Source: Hevea brasiliensis
Taxonomy: Eukaryota > Streptophyta > Magnoliopsida > Malpighiales > Euphorbiaceae
Direction: 5' to 3'
NCBI RefSeq assembly: GCF_030052815.1
Contig: NC_079498.1
Span: 74,448,992 to 74,512,991 of the forward strand
DNA: 64,000 nt
The translations under genes were made by a program, and so were the position numbers. The first letter of the stretch is position 1; each line of letters opens with the position of its first letter. Below the pieces are notes generated by a model. That model was given only the letters and a program-made list of their open reading frames with translations, was not told the origin of the DNA and searched no databases. Below are positions 23,589 to 37,700 of this stretch, one piece after another.

Positions 23589-26500
23589 AGTGTGAGGCCA
23601 ATTGGGAATGAAACTAGACACAAAATAGCACATTTTTCATTTAGGAATCATGCTTAGAAAATGACTAAAACCTAGTGAACAAATTGACCAATTCCGGACT
23701 TAGGTATTCTGCCCTATACAAAAATGACCAAATGAACAGTGTGTTTGTTCATTTGGCAATAACTTGGGCTAGGCAGGTCTAAATGATCTAAAATTTTACC
23801 AGTGGAAAGTTGAGATATAGACCTACAACTTTTATGAGGAACAAAAACCCAAATTATGCCCTTAACTAAGTCATTTAGCCACCCAAATTTAGTGATCTAA
23901 AACTGCCAGAACCAGTTTTGGTGCCCATAAAATCTGGGTTAGGCCAATCCAGCCAGCTATGTTCAAATGGCTATAACTTGAGCTAAAAAACTCCAAATGG
24001 AGTGATTCAAAAAGGGAAATAAATTTAAGACAATAAGGAACAACTTCTATGAAGAAAACTTAGCCAAATTCTAACAACAATATGACCAATGGAATAGTGC
24101 AAAATAGGTCACCAAAACTGAAAATTTGAAAGTTTGCTTAAAAGACTTAAGTTTTGAGAAAATGATCAAAATCAACAAGTTAGGTAACCAAAATGTGGTA
24201 TGTGGGTATAATTGGACTTCCCATACCTATTAAGTATAAGAAAGTCAATATTTTGACTTGAATAGTATCATGAATAGTAACCTCAACATGAAAATTTTCA
24301 AGAATATAAGTTTAAGCATATTGGAGCTAGAGTTGAACATATATAAATTAATTATTGGAATTACTGTGAGATAAGATACTGAAACACTATAAATTTCGTG
24401 TTTCAGCTGAAAAAGACCTGAAAAAGGATAGGGCAAACTGAGTCAAGGCCTAGAGGCGACTTACATCAGGTTTGTGCATTACATAGAATTTCTATAAATT
24501 TTCCTCTGCAAATTATTTTTGAATGAATTGAGATATTAAATTGTGACACAATTGGATTGAAATGTTTATTATGCTTTTGATTTAAATTGTTGAAAGATTA
24601 ATTGTTTGTGTTTGAAATGGCAATAAATGTTGTGAATAATTTTAATTATTATGGCTTTGAAAATATTATTTGAAAAATAGTGTGTTGCCTACTTTGTAAA
24701 TAAAAAGTTTGGAATGAAATATGATTTGTGAATTGTATGAAATGTTTAAATAACTTGATTTAAATTGTTTTTATTCACACTTTGCATGGCAATATCACTA
24801 TGTTCCTCCTCCATTTATGGGGTGAGTTTGACTATATTCCTCCCTCTTTGGCTTTCCAATCAGGAGGTTAGTTTGGATGAGTACTCATTAGCTAGCTAGC
24901 CACCTCCCTCATTGATTTCGATTAGTGAGGTGAGTTTGTCTTGTTGTGGTGTACAAAACGGCATGTTTGGAAATTGTGTGCCATGGCCTAAGTTATGTTA
25001 TTGATTGGCAAAACTATAATTATTAAATTGTAACACCCCTATAATTATTAAAGTGTGAGGCCAATTGGGAATGAAACTAGACACAAAATAGCACATTTTT
25101 CATTTAGGAATCATGCTTAGAAAGTGACTAAAACCTAGTGAACAAATTGACCAATTCCGGACTTAGGTATTCTGCCCTATACAAAAATGACCAAATGAAC
25201 AGTGTGTTTGTTCATTTGGCAATAACTTGGGCTAGGCAGGTCTAAATGATCTAAAATTTTACCAGTGGAAAGTTGAGATATAGACCTACAACTTTTATGA
25301 GGAACAAAAACCCAAATTATGTCCTTAACTAAGTCATTTAGCCACCCAAATTTAGTGATCTAAAACTGCCAGAACCAGTTTTGGTGCCCATAAAATCTGG
25401 GTTAGGCCAATCCAGCCACTATGTTCAAATGGCTATAACTTGAGCTAAAAAACTCCAAATGGAGTGATTCAAAAAGGGAAATAAATTTAAGACAATAAGG
25501 AACAACTTCTATGAAGAAAACTTAGCCAAATTCTAACAACAATATGACCAATGGAATAGTGCAAAATAGGTCACCAAAACTGAAAATTTGAAAGTTTGCT
25601 TAAAAGACTTAAGTTTTGAGAAAATGATCAAAATCAACAAGTTAGGTAACCAAAATGTGGTATGTGGGTATAATTGGACTTCCCATACCTATTAAGTATA
25701 AGAAAGTCAATATTTTGACTTGAATAGTACCATGAATAGTAACCTCAACATGAAAATTTTCAAGAATATAAGTTTAAGCATATTGGAGCTAGAGTTGAAC
25801 ATATATAAATTAATTATTGGAATTACTGTGAGATAAGATCTGAAACACTATAAATTTCGTGTTTCAATTTGAAAAGACCTGAAAAGGATAGGGCAACCGA
25901 GTCAAGGCCTAGAGGCGACTTACATCAGGTTTGTGCATTACATAGAATTTCTATAAATTTTCCTCTGCAAATTATTTTTGAATGAATTGAGATATTAAAT
26001 TGTGACACAATTGGATTGAAATGTTTATTATGCTTTTGATTTAAATTGTTGAAAGATTAATTGTTTGTGTTTGAAATGGCAATAAATGTTGTGAATAATT
26101 TTGATTATTATGGCTTTGAAAATATTATTTGAAAAATAGTGTGTTGCCTACTTTGTAAATAAAAAGTTTGGAATGAAATATGATTTGTGAATTGTATGAA
26201 ATGTTTAAATAACTTGATTTAAATTGTTTTTATTCACACTTTGCATGGCAATATCACTATGTTCCTCCTCCATTTATGGGGTGAGTTTGACTATATTCCT
26301 CCCTCTTTGGCTTTCCAATCAGGAGGTTAGTTTGGATGAGTACTCATTAGCTAGCTAGCCACCTCCCTCATTGATTTCGATTAGTGAGGTGAGTTTGTCT
26401 TGTTGTGGTGTACAAAACGGCATGTTTGGAAATTGTGTGCCATGGCCTAAGTTATGTTATTGATTGGCAAAACTATAATTATTAAATTGTAACACCCCTA

Positions 26501-27950
26501 TAATTATTAAAGTGTGAGGCCAATTGGGAATGAAACTAGACACAAAATAGCACATTTTTCATTTAGGAATCATGCTTAGAAAGTGACTAAAACCTAGTGA
26601 ACAAATTGACCAATTCCGGACTTAGGTATTCTGCCCTATACAAAAATGACCAAATGAACAGTGTGTTTGTTCATTTGGCAATAACTTGGGCTAGGCAGGT
26701 CTAAATGATCTAAAATTTTACCAGTGGAAAGTTGAGATATAGACCTACAACTTTTATGAGGAACAAAAACCCAAATTATGTCCTTAACTAAGTCATTTAG
26801 CCACCCAAATTTAGTGATCTAAAACTGCCAGAACCAGTTTTGGTGCCCATAAAATCTGGGTTAGGCCAATCCAGCCAGCTATGTTCAAATGGCTATAACT
26901 TGAGCTAAAAAACTCCAAATGGAGTGATTCAAAAAGGGAAATAAATTTAAGACAATAAGGAACAACTTCTATGAAGAAAACTTAGCCAAATTCTAACAAC
27001 AATATGACCAATGGAATAGTGCAAAATAGGTCACCAAAACTGAAAATTTGAAAGTTTGCTTAAAAGACTTAAGTTTTGAGAAAATGATCAAAATCAACAA
27101 GTTAGGTAACCAAAATGTGGTATGTGGGTATAATTGGACTTCCCATACCTATTAAGTATAAGAAAGTCAATATTTTGACTTGAATAGTACCATGAATAGT
27201 AACCTCAACATGAAAATTTTCAAGAATATAAGTTTAAGCATATTGGAGCTAGAGTTGAACATATATAAATTAATTATTGGAATTACTGTGAGATAAGATA
27301 CTGAAACACTATAAATTTCGTGTTTCAGCTGAAAAAGACCTGAAAAAGGATAGGGCAAACTGAGTCAAGGCCTAGAGGCGACTTACATCAGGTTTGTGCA
27401 TTACATAGAATTTCTATAAATTTTCCTCTGCAAATTATTTTTGAATGAATTGAGATATTAAATTGTGACACAATTGGATTGAAATGTTTATTATGCTTTT
27501 GATTTAAATTGTTGAAAGATTAATTGTTTGTGTTTGAAATGGCAATAAATGTTGTGAATAATTTTGATTATTATGGCTTTGAAAATATTATTTGAAAAAT
27601 AGTGTGTTGCCTACTTTGTAAATAAAAAGTTTGGAATGAAATATGATTTGTGAATTGTATGAAATGTTTAAATAACTTGATTTAAATTGTTTTTATTCAC
27701 ACTTTGCATGGCAATATCACTATGTTCCTCCTCCATTTATGGGGTGAGTTTGATTATATTCCTCCCTCTTTGGCTTTCCAATCAGGAGGTTAGTTTGGAT
27801 GAGTACTCATTAGCTAGCTAGCCACCTCCCTCATTGATTTCGATTAGTGAGGTGAGTTTGTCTTGTTGTGGTGTACAAAACGGCATGTTTGGAAATTGTG
27901 TGCCATGGCCTAAGTTATGTTATTGATTGGCAAAACTATAATTATTAAAT
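23589..27950 (+). repeat. 1.46-kb tandem triplication inside B1
   Basis: Three nearly identical units start with AGTGTGAGGCC at 23589, 25052 and 26511. The first two junctions contain TGTAACACCCC, the first 11 bases of the Gypsy LTR that starts at 27951 (B2), then a repeat of TATAATTATTAA. So the units were duplicated after B2 inserted, and each extra copy picked up the edge of B2. Units 1 and 3 look almost the same; unit 2 has a few differences around 25838-25905. Confidence 0.93.
24877..24888 (+). promoter_or_regulatory. Conserved 12-bp palindrome in Gypsy LTR
   Basis: ATGAGTACTCAT, a perfect dyad, recurs at equivalent places in G1 (6359), B2 (37355) and G3 (45725). In B3 it is ATGGATATCCAT (40619-40630), still a perfect palindrome. 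Confidence 0.5.
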
Positions 27951-30900
27951 TGTAACACCCCTATTTGCATAGCCTGGTATATGTTACTGTTCCGGTGACC
28001 GATATCGGTCCGAACAATTAAGAGGATTAGAACTGTGTTTAAGACACCTAGAAAAGCCTTGATTGAAAATAAATAGTAATTACCATATAGAAAAGTAAAA
28101 ATAAGAAAAACAAAACATAAAAGGTTAAATGAGTCGAGAGTCACAGCGATGGGTGACCTTCTCGGAAAGGACTGCGAGGTCTATTTAAACTCAAATTTTG
28201 AACCGTAAAATGTGACGCCGCGATCCTTAGGACTATTACGAACACAGAGGAAAAGAGAAAATCACGAAAAAGAATTTTTAAGCCAGTCAAATAATTAGGT
28301 CAGGGAGCCGGAAGAAATATTGAATTATTTACAAATCAGGTTGAACCGGCGAGGGGCAATTTAGTCAATTAACCCCAAGAGTTGACTCCTGACCTAACTG
28401 TCAAATATAATCGGAGAAAAGAAAATTTTGGAATCGGAAATTAAATTAAAGAACTAATAGAAAAATAAATAGAAAAATAAAAAAAAATGAAAAAGTGAAA
28501 AGAGATGACATCATGCATGATGTCATAAATACTAATATAATTAAAAATTAAAAATTGGATAAATTTGGTCTTCCAAGAGGATAAATTTGATAAAAGAAAA
28601 GAAAAAAAATGCAAAAGTCCCTTTTCTTTAACCTTGCCATCCTCACTCTCTCTCTCCCTCTCCTTCACCAAAACCTCCATTAAAGCTCATTTTGAGCTTA
28701 AGCAAACCCTAAATCCCACCATAGAAAGTTAAACCTCCAATATTAACCCTTGATTTCAAGCTTTGGTAGAGAACTTAACAATAAAAAGAAGAACAAAGGA
28801 AGAGTTTTGAAGGGAAGAAAATTCTGCATAGGGTCAGTAATTCAAACTTTAAATTTTTAGTTTAATTAATGTATGTATAGCATAAAGAACTTAGAAATTA
28901 ACATAAAATGAAAAAACAAAAACTTATTTAGAGGACTAGATAGAAATTCTAGCAGCTAGGGTTTGTGATGGAAATGCATGTGTTTTGATTGAATTAAATA
29001 TGTTAAGAAACTTACTTGAGTTGAGGAATGATGTTGGTATACTTTGAATCAAGTAAATGTGACAAAAATGTGAACTAGGGTTTGGCACCTAGAGTTTTTG
29101 AAGCCAAAAATTGGAAGAATGGTCAAATGGTGTGTTTGACCTTGTTTGAGGTGAAAAATGGTCATTAGTGACCAATTGAGCTATATTGGAAGTGTTAGAA
29201 TAAGGCTTGAATTCGGATTGGTTATGGGTAACCTGTAGGTAGCAGGACCAAGGTCCCTTTGAGGGACCAAAACTGAAAATTTATAGGTCCAATTGGTATG
29301 AAACCAATTGGGAATGAAAATAGACACAAAATGAAACATTTTCCATTTAGGAATCATGCCCAAAAAGTGACCAAAACCTAGTGAACAAATTGACCAAATC
29401 CGGATTTTCTCAGTCTAACCTATACAAAAATGACCAAACGAACAGTGTTTGTTCATATGGCTATAACTTGGGCTAGGCAAGTCTAAATGACCTAAAATTT
29501 TACCAGTGGATAGTTGAGATATAAACCTAAAACTTTCATGAGGAACACAAATCCAAATTATGCCCTTAACCAAGTCATTTGGCCACCCAAAGTTGGTGAC
29601 CTAAAACCGCCAAAACCAGAATTTGCCCAGAAATCTGGGTTAAGTCCAATCTAGCAGCCATTAGTCAAATGGCTATAACTTGAGCTATAAAACTCCAAAT
29701 GGAGTGATTCAAAAAAGAGAATAAAGTTAAGACAATAGGGAACATTTTCTATGAAGAAATTTTTGCCAAATTCTAATAGAAAAATGACTAATAGAACAGT
29801 GCAACATAAGACACCAAAACTAAAAATTTACAAATTTGCCTAAAAGACTTAGAATTTGAGTAAACAACAAAAACTAACAAATTTAGTAACCAAAATGTGG
29901 TATGTGGGTGGAGTTGGAATTCCCATACCTATTAAGCCTTAGAAAGTCAACAAATTGACTTGAATAGTGTCATGAATAGTAACCCGAAACACAAATTTTA
30001 AAGAACGTTAAGTTTAGCATATTAAAGCTAGGTATAAGTAGATTTGAATTTATTTTTAGAGTTATGATAAATAGTGACACTGAAATACTGTGAAACTGTG
30101 TGTTTCAGTGGAAAAGAATATTGGGAAAGAACCCAAGACATCGAGTCAAGGATGAGAGGCGACTCGTATAAGGTTTGTGCACAACTAACTATTTTGTTAC
30201 TTTTCACTTCTAAATTGATTTGAAGAAGTTTATTTTATGATTTATAATTTTTTTTGTGTTGAGGATTTTAATTTGTTGAATGAAATTGTATAAATTAAAT
30301 GTAAATTTCTTATGCATTTTAGGATTTATTGCATGGTTTTGAGGATTATAAATTTTAAGTTTGATGTGTTGCCAACCTTGACCATGAATTTATGATGATT
30401 AAAAATGTTGATGATTTGTAAACACTTTGTAAATAGAAATTGTTTTGAATATGATTTGAAACCACAGTTGACATGGCAAAATTTGTTGTGAATTCTCATT
30501 AGCTTATCTAGTGAGATATCTCCTCCACTAGATGGGGCGAGTTCCTTCCTCTCTGGCTTGCCAGTTGGGGAAGAGTTTGAATGAGTACTCACATATACTA
30601 GCTAGTCTTTGTTCCTCCCTTTTAGCCTCGGTTATTGGGAGAGTGTGAAATGTTGTGGTGTACAACACGGCATCTATTTGAATTTTGGGTCATGGGTTCA
30701 ACTGTGTGGATTGTTGGCAACGCCCTTTGAATTATGCATAGTTTGATAAATTGTGATTGAAATAAATAGTTTGTTAGTGATTTAAAATATTTTTGTATTG
30801 TTTCGGAATTTAAAAGAAATGTAAATAAATAGTTACTATTTGATCAAAATGTTATTCAAATGAATAATTTGCATGAATGAAAATATTGATTTTTGAATAT

Positions 30901-31729
30901 CATGGATTTTGAAGAATTTACAAATTTTAAATTTTTATTCATTATCAATTGTTAAGAATAATTTGTATTAAGTTTTAAATTATTAGTTTGTGCACCACTG
31001 AGTTCACCACTCAGTGATAGCATTGTATGCTGTCGCAGGTGAAAGAAAATATAGAGCAGTTAAGCGAGGTTATTGAAAGACACGGTGAGATTATCCTCGG
31101 GTATATCATAAGTATACCCTTGTACATTAGCTTTTGATGTAATTCTGTAATTATATGTATGAAATTTCCTTTGAGCAGTTGTACCAACTCTTTTGTAATA
31201 TATATATTTCGATTGTAATCAAATACAAATTATTGTAATATTATCATGAGATTTTATATACTTATAAAGTTTTGCATTATTAAATTTTGATGCTCCCATG
31301 AATGTGAAAATTAATTTGTTTACCTCAATGAGATGTTTAAATATTTGATTTAATTTACACTATGTATTGAGTGGTTTATGCGGATTTGTGAAATGAGTTT
31401 GAATAATGGAGTTGGGATTGAGAAATATATTGGGAGTGTCTTTATTTTCAGGTTTTGAAGAACTATTTTCTCAAAATATAGACGGCACTCTGCCGAACTT
31501 TTTGTAAAAATTGTGGAAATTTTAAATATCTAAGAATTTAATTTGTTTTTGGACTTTAAATAAAGGTTTTTAAAATTTGAAAAAATTTTACCCACCAATT
31601 TAAAAATGAACGAAAATTGTTTTAAAATCCCTTGTAGTATATTTAATAGGTTACCGGTAGGCGAAGTATGGTAATTCATTAGGTGTACTACGAGAGCATG
31701 TTACATCTTACGAGGAGTAGGGTGTGACA
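27951..31729 (+). repeat. B2 5' LTR (3779 bp)
   Basis: It runs from TGTAACACCCC to GGTGTGACA. It contains a 5S-like motif set (28123-28180), a CT-rich tract near 28648, the CACTGAG/CTCAGTG hairpin (30996-31016) followed by GATAGCAT/ATGCTGTC, and a U5 hairpin (31632-31693). Confidence 0.95.
28123..28180 (+). promoter_or_regulatory. 5S-rRNA-like motif set in B2 5' LTR
   Basis: GGTTAA, CGAGAG (28135-28140), GATGGGTGACC (28148-28158), then GGAAAGGACTGCGAGG. The CGAGAG match to plant 5S is exact. Confidence 0.5.
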
Positions 31730-31737
31730 TATTTTAG

Positions 31738-31749
31738 TGGTATCAGAGC
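31738..31749 (+). other. B2 primer binding site (tRNA-iMet)
   Basis: TGGTATCAGAGC lies 8 bases after the 5' LTR. Confidence 0.9.
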
Positions 31750-31921
31750 AAAGGTTTTAAAGTAAATTTTGAACTGTGAATTTGAAATATTTTTCGATAA
31801 GTACAACTGCTCGAATGTTTGATATATATAGTACATTTACATCATAAATATGAACTAATGGGGAGAAATCTCCTTGTGTTGGTTGTACAGGAAATAGAAA
31901 AAAAAAATTTTGTGAATAGAT

Positions 31922-32737
31922 ATGGACAAGGGGGATAAAATAGTGGAGCAGTCCGATACAGCAAACGTATAAGGAGAGGCCCCAGTTTCACTGAGCGTTG
32001 GAGGTCCAACTGCACCAGTCCCTCCTATACAAATTACTTCACAAACGGCTCAGCAGATGGCCATGTTCTTTCAGCAAATGGTTGATAATCTGTCAGCCCA
32101 AGCCCAAGTACAAACCCAACCCCCTCAAGAGCAGCATGAAAAAGAGAAAAGTGGGAAACCCATCGGTCAAAGTTCGAGTAGTAATTTGGGAAAGAGAAAA
32201 GATTTCGAGGGACTCCGAGCTCCTAAGTATGATAGAGGTGGATCTTCAGGGCAGAAGCAATCAAGAACCATTCATCAAAGAACCAGAAGTTCCTACCCTA
32301 TTCGTATCTATGACGTTTGTGGAAAATTACACGGGGGTATATGCCATAGGGTCACTAGAGCCTGCTTCAATTGTGGTAGAATTGGACATTTTGCTCGAGA
32401 TTGTACTAGCGTATGTCAATTTATGCCACATACTACACCAGAGGAATCAGTTCAAGATTCTGATTTTAGATGCTCATTAATAGTTAGTAGGGGCAGAGGT
32501 AGAAGTAGAAACAACACTTCGAGTAATCCTCGCACAATGGACCAATCCGAGCAGAGGAATACATTAGAAAGAGGGAATGCCATGCATCGAGGGGAAAAAG
32601 CAGAGACTTCAGATGTAGTTGCCAGTATGTTCTTAACTTGTGAAAGGAATAATTATGTACTGCGCTCTACTTGTTTATATGCTAATGCTAAAATTATATG
32701 TTCTACTGCTATTCCCTTGCATGGAGATAAATTTTGA
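31922..32737 (+). pseudogene. B2 gag lacking its central domain
   Basis: The frame starts at ATG 31922, has TAA at 31970 and is then open to 32737. It encodes the N-terminal segment (TAQQMAMFFQQMVDNL), then passes directly to the basic linker (GQSSSSNLGKRKDF) and an intact zinc knuckle (ACFNCGRIGHFARDC; C103, C106, H111 and C116 counted from 32057). An SRGRGRS tail and a degenerate protease start follow. The Gag core that G1 has at about 7690-8170 is absent. G3 has the same deletion, so it is ancestral to both. The product could bind RNA but probably could not form particles. Confidence 0.85.
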
Positions 32738-34440
32738 TGTGTTAGTGATTAGTCTTTTAGGATAAGAATAAGATAGTAAGCGCGAATTGAATTAATTTTG
32801 AAAAAGTTTCTAGTGAGAGACATCTCCTAGACTACGATAAATATAAAGTTAATTAGTAAGCCTAATTAGGTAAAGCAAGAGGACCAAAAATTAAGTTATA
32901 GCAATATATCTGCCCTAGATGGAAGTAAAGGTATTACTGTTGATAGATGTCAGTAAGTACCATAATCAAAATAAGTTTAAGATATTAGTGGATTTGAAAG
33001 AAATAAGACATAAGGAAGTTTGATCTATTGGGATGTATCATAGTAACTATGCAATATTCTTGATGTTTGTGCTGTAAGCTGCAGATTACAGTACTGACTT
33101 GAGATTTATTGTGTAGAGCTACATACTACCCAATAGTACATAAGGATAAGAATAGTTATAAATGACTTTCGCTCTGGTACAAATATACCAGAATAGAGTT
33201 TTATTACTAGAACTGAGTTTGAAAATCCTAATTCGGGATTTAAAACTCTATAATTAGAATATCAAAAGATCATGGTTGCAAGGTAGTGAGAGTTAAAGAC
33301 TCCGTTACCTTAGCATGAATTACAGTACATCAAGAATTGTTATGGGACTAGAGATTTTAGGATGGTAAAAATTTAAAAATAACACCTATAGGGCTAAGTC
33401 ATTCAGTCTCCGATATGAGGTTTATAGTTGTTTTGGTATTGCAATGGATCTTTTGCTCAAAGTTTAGTAAGGAACAGTATTCTATTTGTGTAGCAGTAAG
33501 ACACAAAATATAATTTTGTTCCCCTAGAAGAGACAGGATGCTATGGATGACAATTATAACTTATAAAATAGTTAAGAAATGATATTCTACTGATAACAGC
33601 AATTCGATAGGAACTAGTTGGCCAGGTATTCTTTAGGAAGAGCACAATTTTATTGTGCGGATCATAAGGATTAGATTAGAATTAAAGCGAAACTTTTGAA
33701 TAGCATGAGAAACAGGAGAGTCCGGTAGACTCTCTTCTTAAGATTAAAGAATTGTTTATGGTTGAAAAAAAAAGGGATAATGATCGCAAACCAGCGGAAA
33801 ATAAGCTATAGAATATCGGTAGATAAAAGAAAATATAGAAGTAAAAATTAGAATAGTTAGTGCGAATGTAATAAAGAAACGTTATGAATATTAGTTAAAA
33901 TGTTAACTAGAATGGTCAGAGGACCAAATCAAAGTAATATTGAAGTATAGTGGATTTATTAGGGATGATAAGAGGTGCTAAATCATGACTCGACAGTCAA
34001 GTTAAGGAAGAAGATAAGATTGAGGAATAAAATAATTAAAATTAAGCTGTAGAAAAAAAAAACAAATAGAACAGTAAGAAATGAGAAAAACACTAGATGA
34101 GGAATTACCACCAGGGTAAACAACCTACTTAAGATGCGTAACGATATCTCGAACTATTTTATCAAGAAGGAAATAAGTTAAACAAAAGCAAACAAGATAG
34201 TGCAAAATGGCACATAGGCCTTGGTCATAAATGGGGATGGTAAGATAATGGTTATGGACCTATGGCCAAAAAAGAGATAAACAGTTCATATATGACCAAT
34301 AAGGTCATTTAAAAAAAAAAAGACTACAAAGGAAAATAATTGCTAAAACAACAGCAAGAAAAGACTAAAATATTCTAAACTAAACTAAAGGTTGCATCAA
34401 ATGATCAAAAGATTTGATAAGAAAAGAGTAAAATTTAGTT
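32738..34440 (+). other. B2 non-coding interior replacing pol
   Basis: No open frame or domain is recognisable. Parts match G3: 32930-33290 matches the reverse strand of about 48850-49230, including the run around CTGCAGATTACAGTACTGAC, and 33880-33950 matches near 48700-48770. Small traces of pol may persist, for example near 33655 (GCGGATCATAAG, like the RNase H motif TDHK). Confidence 0.75.
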
Positions 34441-34720
34441 CTCACCCATAGGATCATACGAGGTCTTAGAAAGAATGGATCCACTAGCACACAGATTTGC
34501 TTACCTCTAAAATTGAAATGAATTTGAATCTAACTTATGACAGAAGCTCATAAGAAACTTGGCACACGAGGTGAGCAACCGATGAGTAAATAGTATTAGT
34601 TAAAGTGCTAAGGAACCATCATTCAGGCCATGAAGCTACTTGGGAGCGTGAATAGGACATGAGGAGACAGCGCCCACAACTGTTTAGAGACTGATACTAG
34701 GTAAAATTTCGAGAACGAAA
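34441..34720 (+). pseudogene. B2 pol 3' remnant: end of integrase and chromodomain
   Basis: Three-frame reading gives SHPIGSYEVLERMDPLA (the equivalent of FIGPYEVLKRVG in G1) and later KVLRNHHSGHEATWERE, a typical Tekay chromodomain segment, with stops between them. It shows that B2 descends from an autonomous Tekay-type element, and that G1 has lost the HEATWE part. Confidence 0.7.
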
Positions 34721-34727
34721 TTATTTT

Positions 34728-34741
34728 AAGGGGGGGAGAAT
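34728..34741 (+). other. B2 polypurine tract
   Basis: AAGGGGGGGAGAAT directly before the 3' LTR. Confidence 0.9.
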
Positions 34742-37700
34742 TGTAACACCCCTATTTGCATAGCCTGGTATATGTTACTATTCCGGTGACTGGTATCGAT
34801 CCGGACAATTAAGAGGATTAGAACTGTGTTTAAGACACCTAGAAAAGCCTTGATTGAAAATAAATAGTAATTACTAGATAGAAAAGTAAAAATAAGAAAA
34901 ATAGAACATAAAATGTTAAATGAGCCAAGAGTCACAGCGATGGGTGATCTTCTCAGGAAGGACTACGAGGTCGATTTAAACTCAAATTTCAAACCATAAA
35001 ATGTGACGCTGCGGTCCTTAGGACTATTACGAACACAGTGGAAAAGAGAAAATCATAAAAAAGAATTGTTAAGCCAGTCAAATAATTAGGTCAGGGAGCC
35101 GGAAGAAATATTGAATTATTTACAAATCGAGTTAAACCGGCAAGGGGCAATTTGGTCAATTGACCCCGAGAGCTGACTCCTGACCTAACTGTCAAATAAA
35201 ATCGGAGAAAAGAAAATTTTGGAATCGAAAATTAAATTAAAGAACTAATAGAAAAATAAATAGAAAAATAAAAAGAAAATGAAAAAGTGAAAAGAGATAA
35301 CATCATGCATGACATCATACATGATGTCATAAATACTAATATAATTGAAAATTAAAAATTGGATAAATTTGGTCTTCCAAGAGGATAAATTTGATAAAAG
35401 AAAAGAAAAAAAAATGCAAAAGTCCCTTTTCTTTAACCTTGCCATCCTCACTCTCTCTCTCCCTCTCCCTCACCAAAACCTCCATTAAAGCTCATTTTGA
35501 GCTTAAGCAAACCCTAAATTCCACCATAGAAAGTTAAACCTCCAGCATTAAATCTTGATTTCGAGCTTTGGTAGAGAACTTGACAACAAAAAAAAGAAGA
35601 AAAGAAGAGTTTTGAAGGGAAGAAAATTCTGCATAAGGTTAGTAATTCAAACTTCAAAGTTTTAGTTTAATTAATGTATGTATAGCATAAAGAACTTAGA
35701 AATTAACACAAAATGAAAAAAAAAAACTTTATTTGGAGGACTAGATAAAAATTCTAGTAGCTAGGGTTTGTGATGGAAATGCATGTGTTTTGATTGAATT
35801 AAATATGTTAGGAAGCTTACTTGAGTTGAGGAATGATGTTGGTATACTTTGAATCAAGTAAATGTGATAAAAATGTGAACTAGGGTTTGGCACCTAGGGT
35901 TTTAGAAGCCAAAAATTGGAAGAATGGTCAAACAGTGTGTTTGACCTTGTTTAAGGTGAAAAATGGCCATTAGTGACCAATTGAGGTATATTGGAAGTGT
36001 TAGAATTAGGCTTGAATTCGGATTGATTATGGGTAACCTGCAGGCAGTAGGACCAAGGTCCCTTTGAGGGACTAAAACTGAAAATTTACAAGTCCAATTG
36101 GTATGAGACCAATTGAGAATGAAAATAGACACAAAATGGAACATTTTTCATTTAGGAATCATGCCCAAAAAGTGACCAAAACCTAGTGAACAAATTGACC
36201 AAATCCGGATTTTCTCAGTCTGACCTGTACAAAAATGGCCAAATGAACAATATTTGTTCATTTAGTCATAACTTGGGCTAGGCAAGTCTAAATGACCTGA
36301 AATTTTACCAGTGGATAGTTGAGATATAGACCTAAAACTTTCATGAAGAACACAAACCCAAATTATGCGCTTAACCAAGTCATTTGGCCACCCAAAATTG
36401 GTGACCTAAAACTGCCAGAACTAGAATTTGCCCATAAATCTGGGCTAAGTCCAATCCGGCAGCCATGATTCAAATGGCTATAACTTGAGCTACAAAACTT
36501 CAAATGGAGTGATTTAAAAATGAGAATAAATTTAAGACAATAGAGAACATTTCCTATGTAGAAAGTGTTTCCAAATTCTAACAGAAAAATGACCAATGGA
36601 ACAGTGCAACATAAGATACCAAAACTGAAAATTTGTAAATTTGCCTAAAAGACTTAGAATTTGAGTAAACAACCAAAACTAACAAATTTAGTAACCAAAA
36701 TGTGGTATGTGAGTGGAGTTGGAATTCCCATATCTATTAAGCTTTAGAAAGTCAACAAATTGACTTTAATAGTGTCATGAATAGTAATCCCGAAATACAA
36801 ATTTTAAAGAACGTCAAGTAGGTATAAGTAGATTTGAATTTATTTTTGGAGTTATGATAAATGGTGATACTGAAACACTGTGAAACTGTGTGTTTCAGTG
36901 GAAAAGAATATTGGGAAAGAACCCAAGACATAGAGTCAAGGCCGAGAGGCGACTCTTATAAGTTTTGTGCACAACTAACTATTTTGTTGCTTTTCACTTC
37001 TAAATTGATTTGAACAAGTTTATTTTATGATTTATAATTTTGTTGTGTTGAGGATTTTAATTTGTTGAATGAAATTGTATAAATTAAATGTAAATTTTCT
37101 TATGCATTTAAGGATTTCTTGCATGGTTTTGAGGATTGTAAATTTTAAGTTTGATGTGTTGCCAACTTTGAGCATGAATTTATGATGATTAAACATGTTG
37201 ATAATTCGTAAACACTTTGTAAATAGAAATTGTTTTGAATATGATTTGAAACCACAGTTGACATGGCAAAATTTGTTGTGAATAGTGAGATATCTCCTCC
37301 ACTAAATGGGGTGAGTTCCTTCCTCTCTGGCTTGCCAGTTGGGGAAAAGTTTGAATGAGTACTCATATATACTAGCTAGTCTTTGTTCCTCCCTTTTAGC
37401 CTCGGCTATTGGGAGAGTGTGAAATGTCATGGTGTACAACACGACATCTATTTGAATTTTGGGTCATGGGTTCAACTGTGTGGATTGTTGGCAACGCCCT
37501 TTAAATTATGCATAGTTTGATAAATTGTGATTGAAATAAATAGTTTGTTAGCGATTCAAAATATTTTTGTATTGTTTCGGAATTTAAAAGAAATGTAAAT
37601 AAATAGTTACTATTTCATCAAAATGTTATTCAAATAAATAATTTGCATGAATGAAAATATTGATTTTTGAATATCATGGATTTTGAAGAATTTTGAAATT

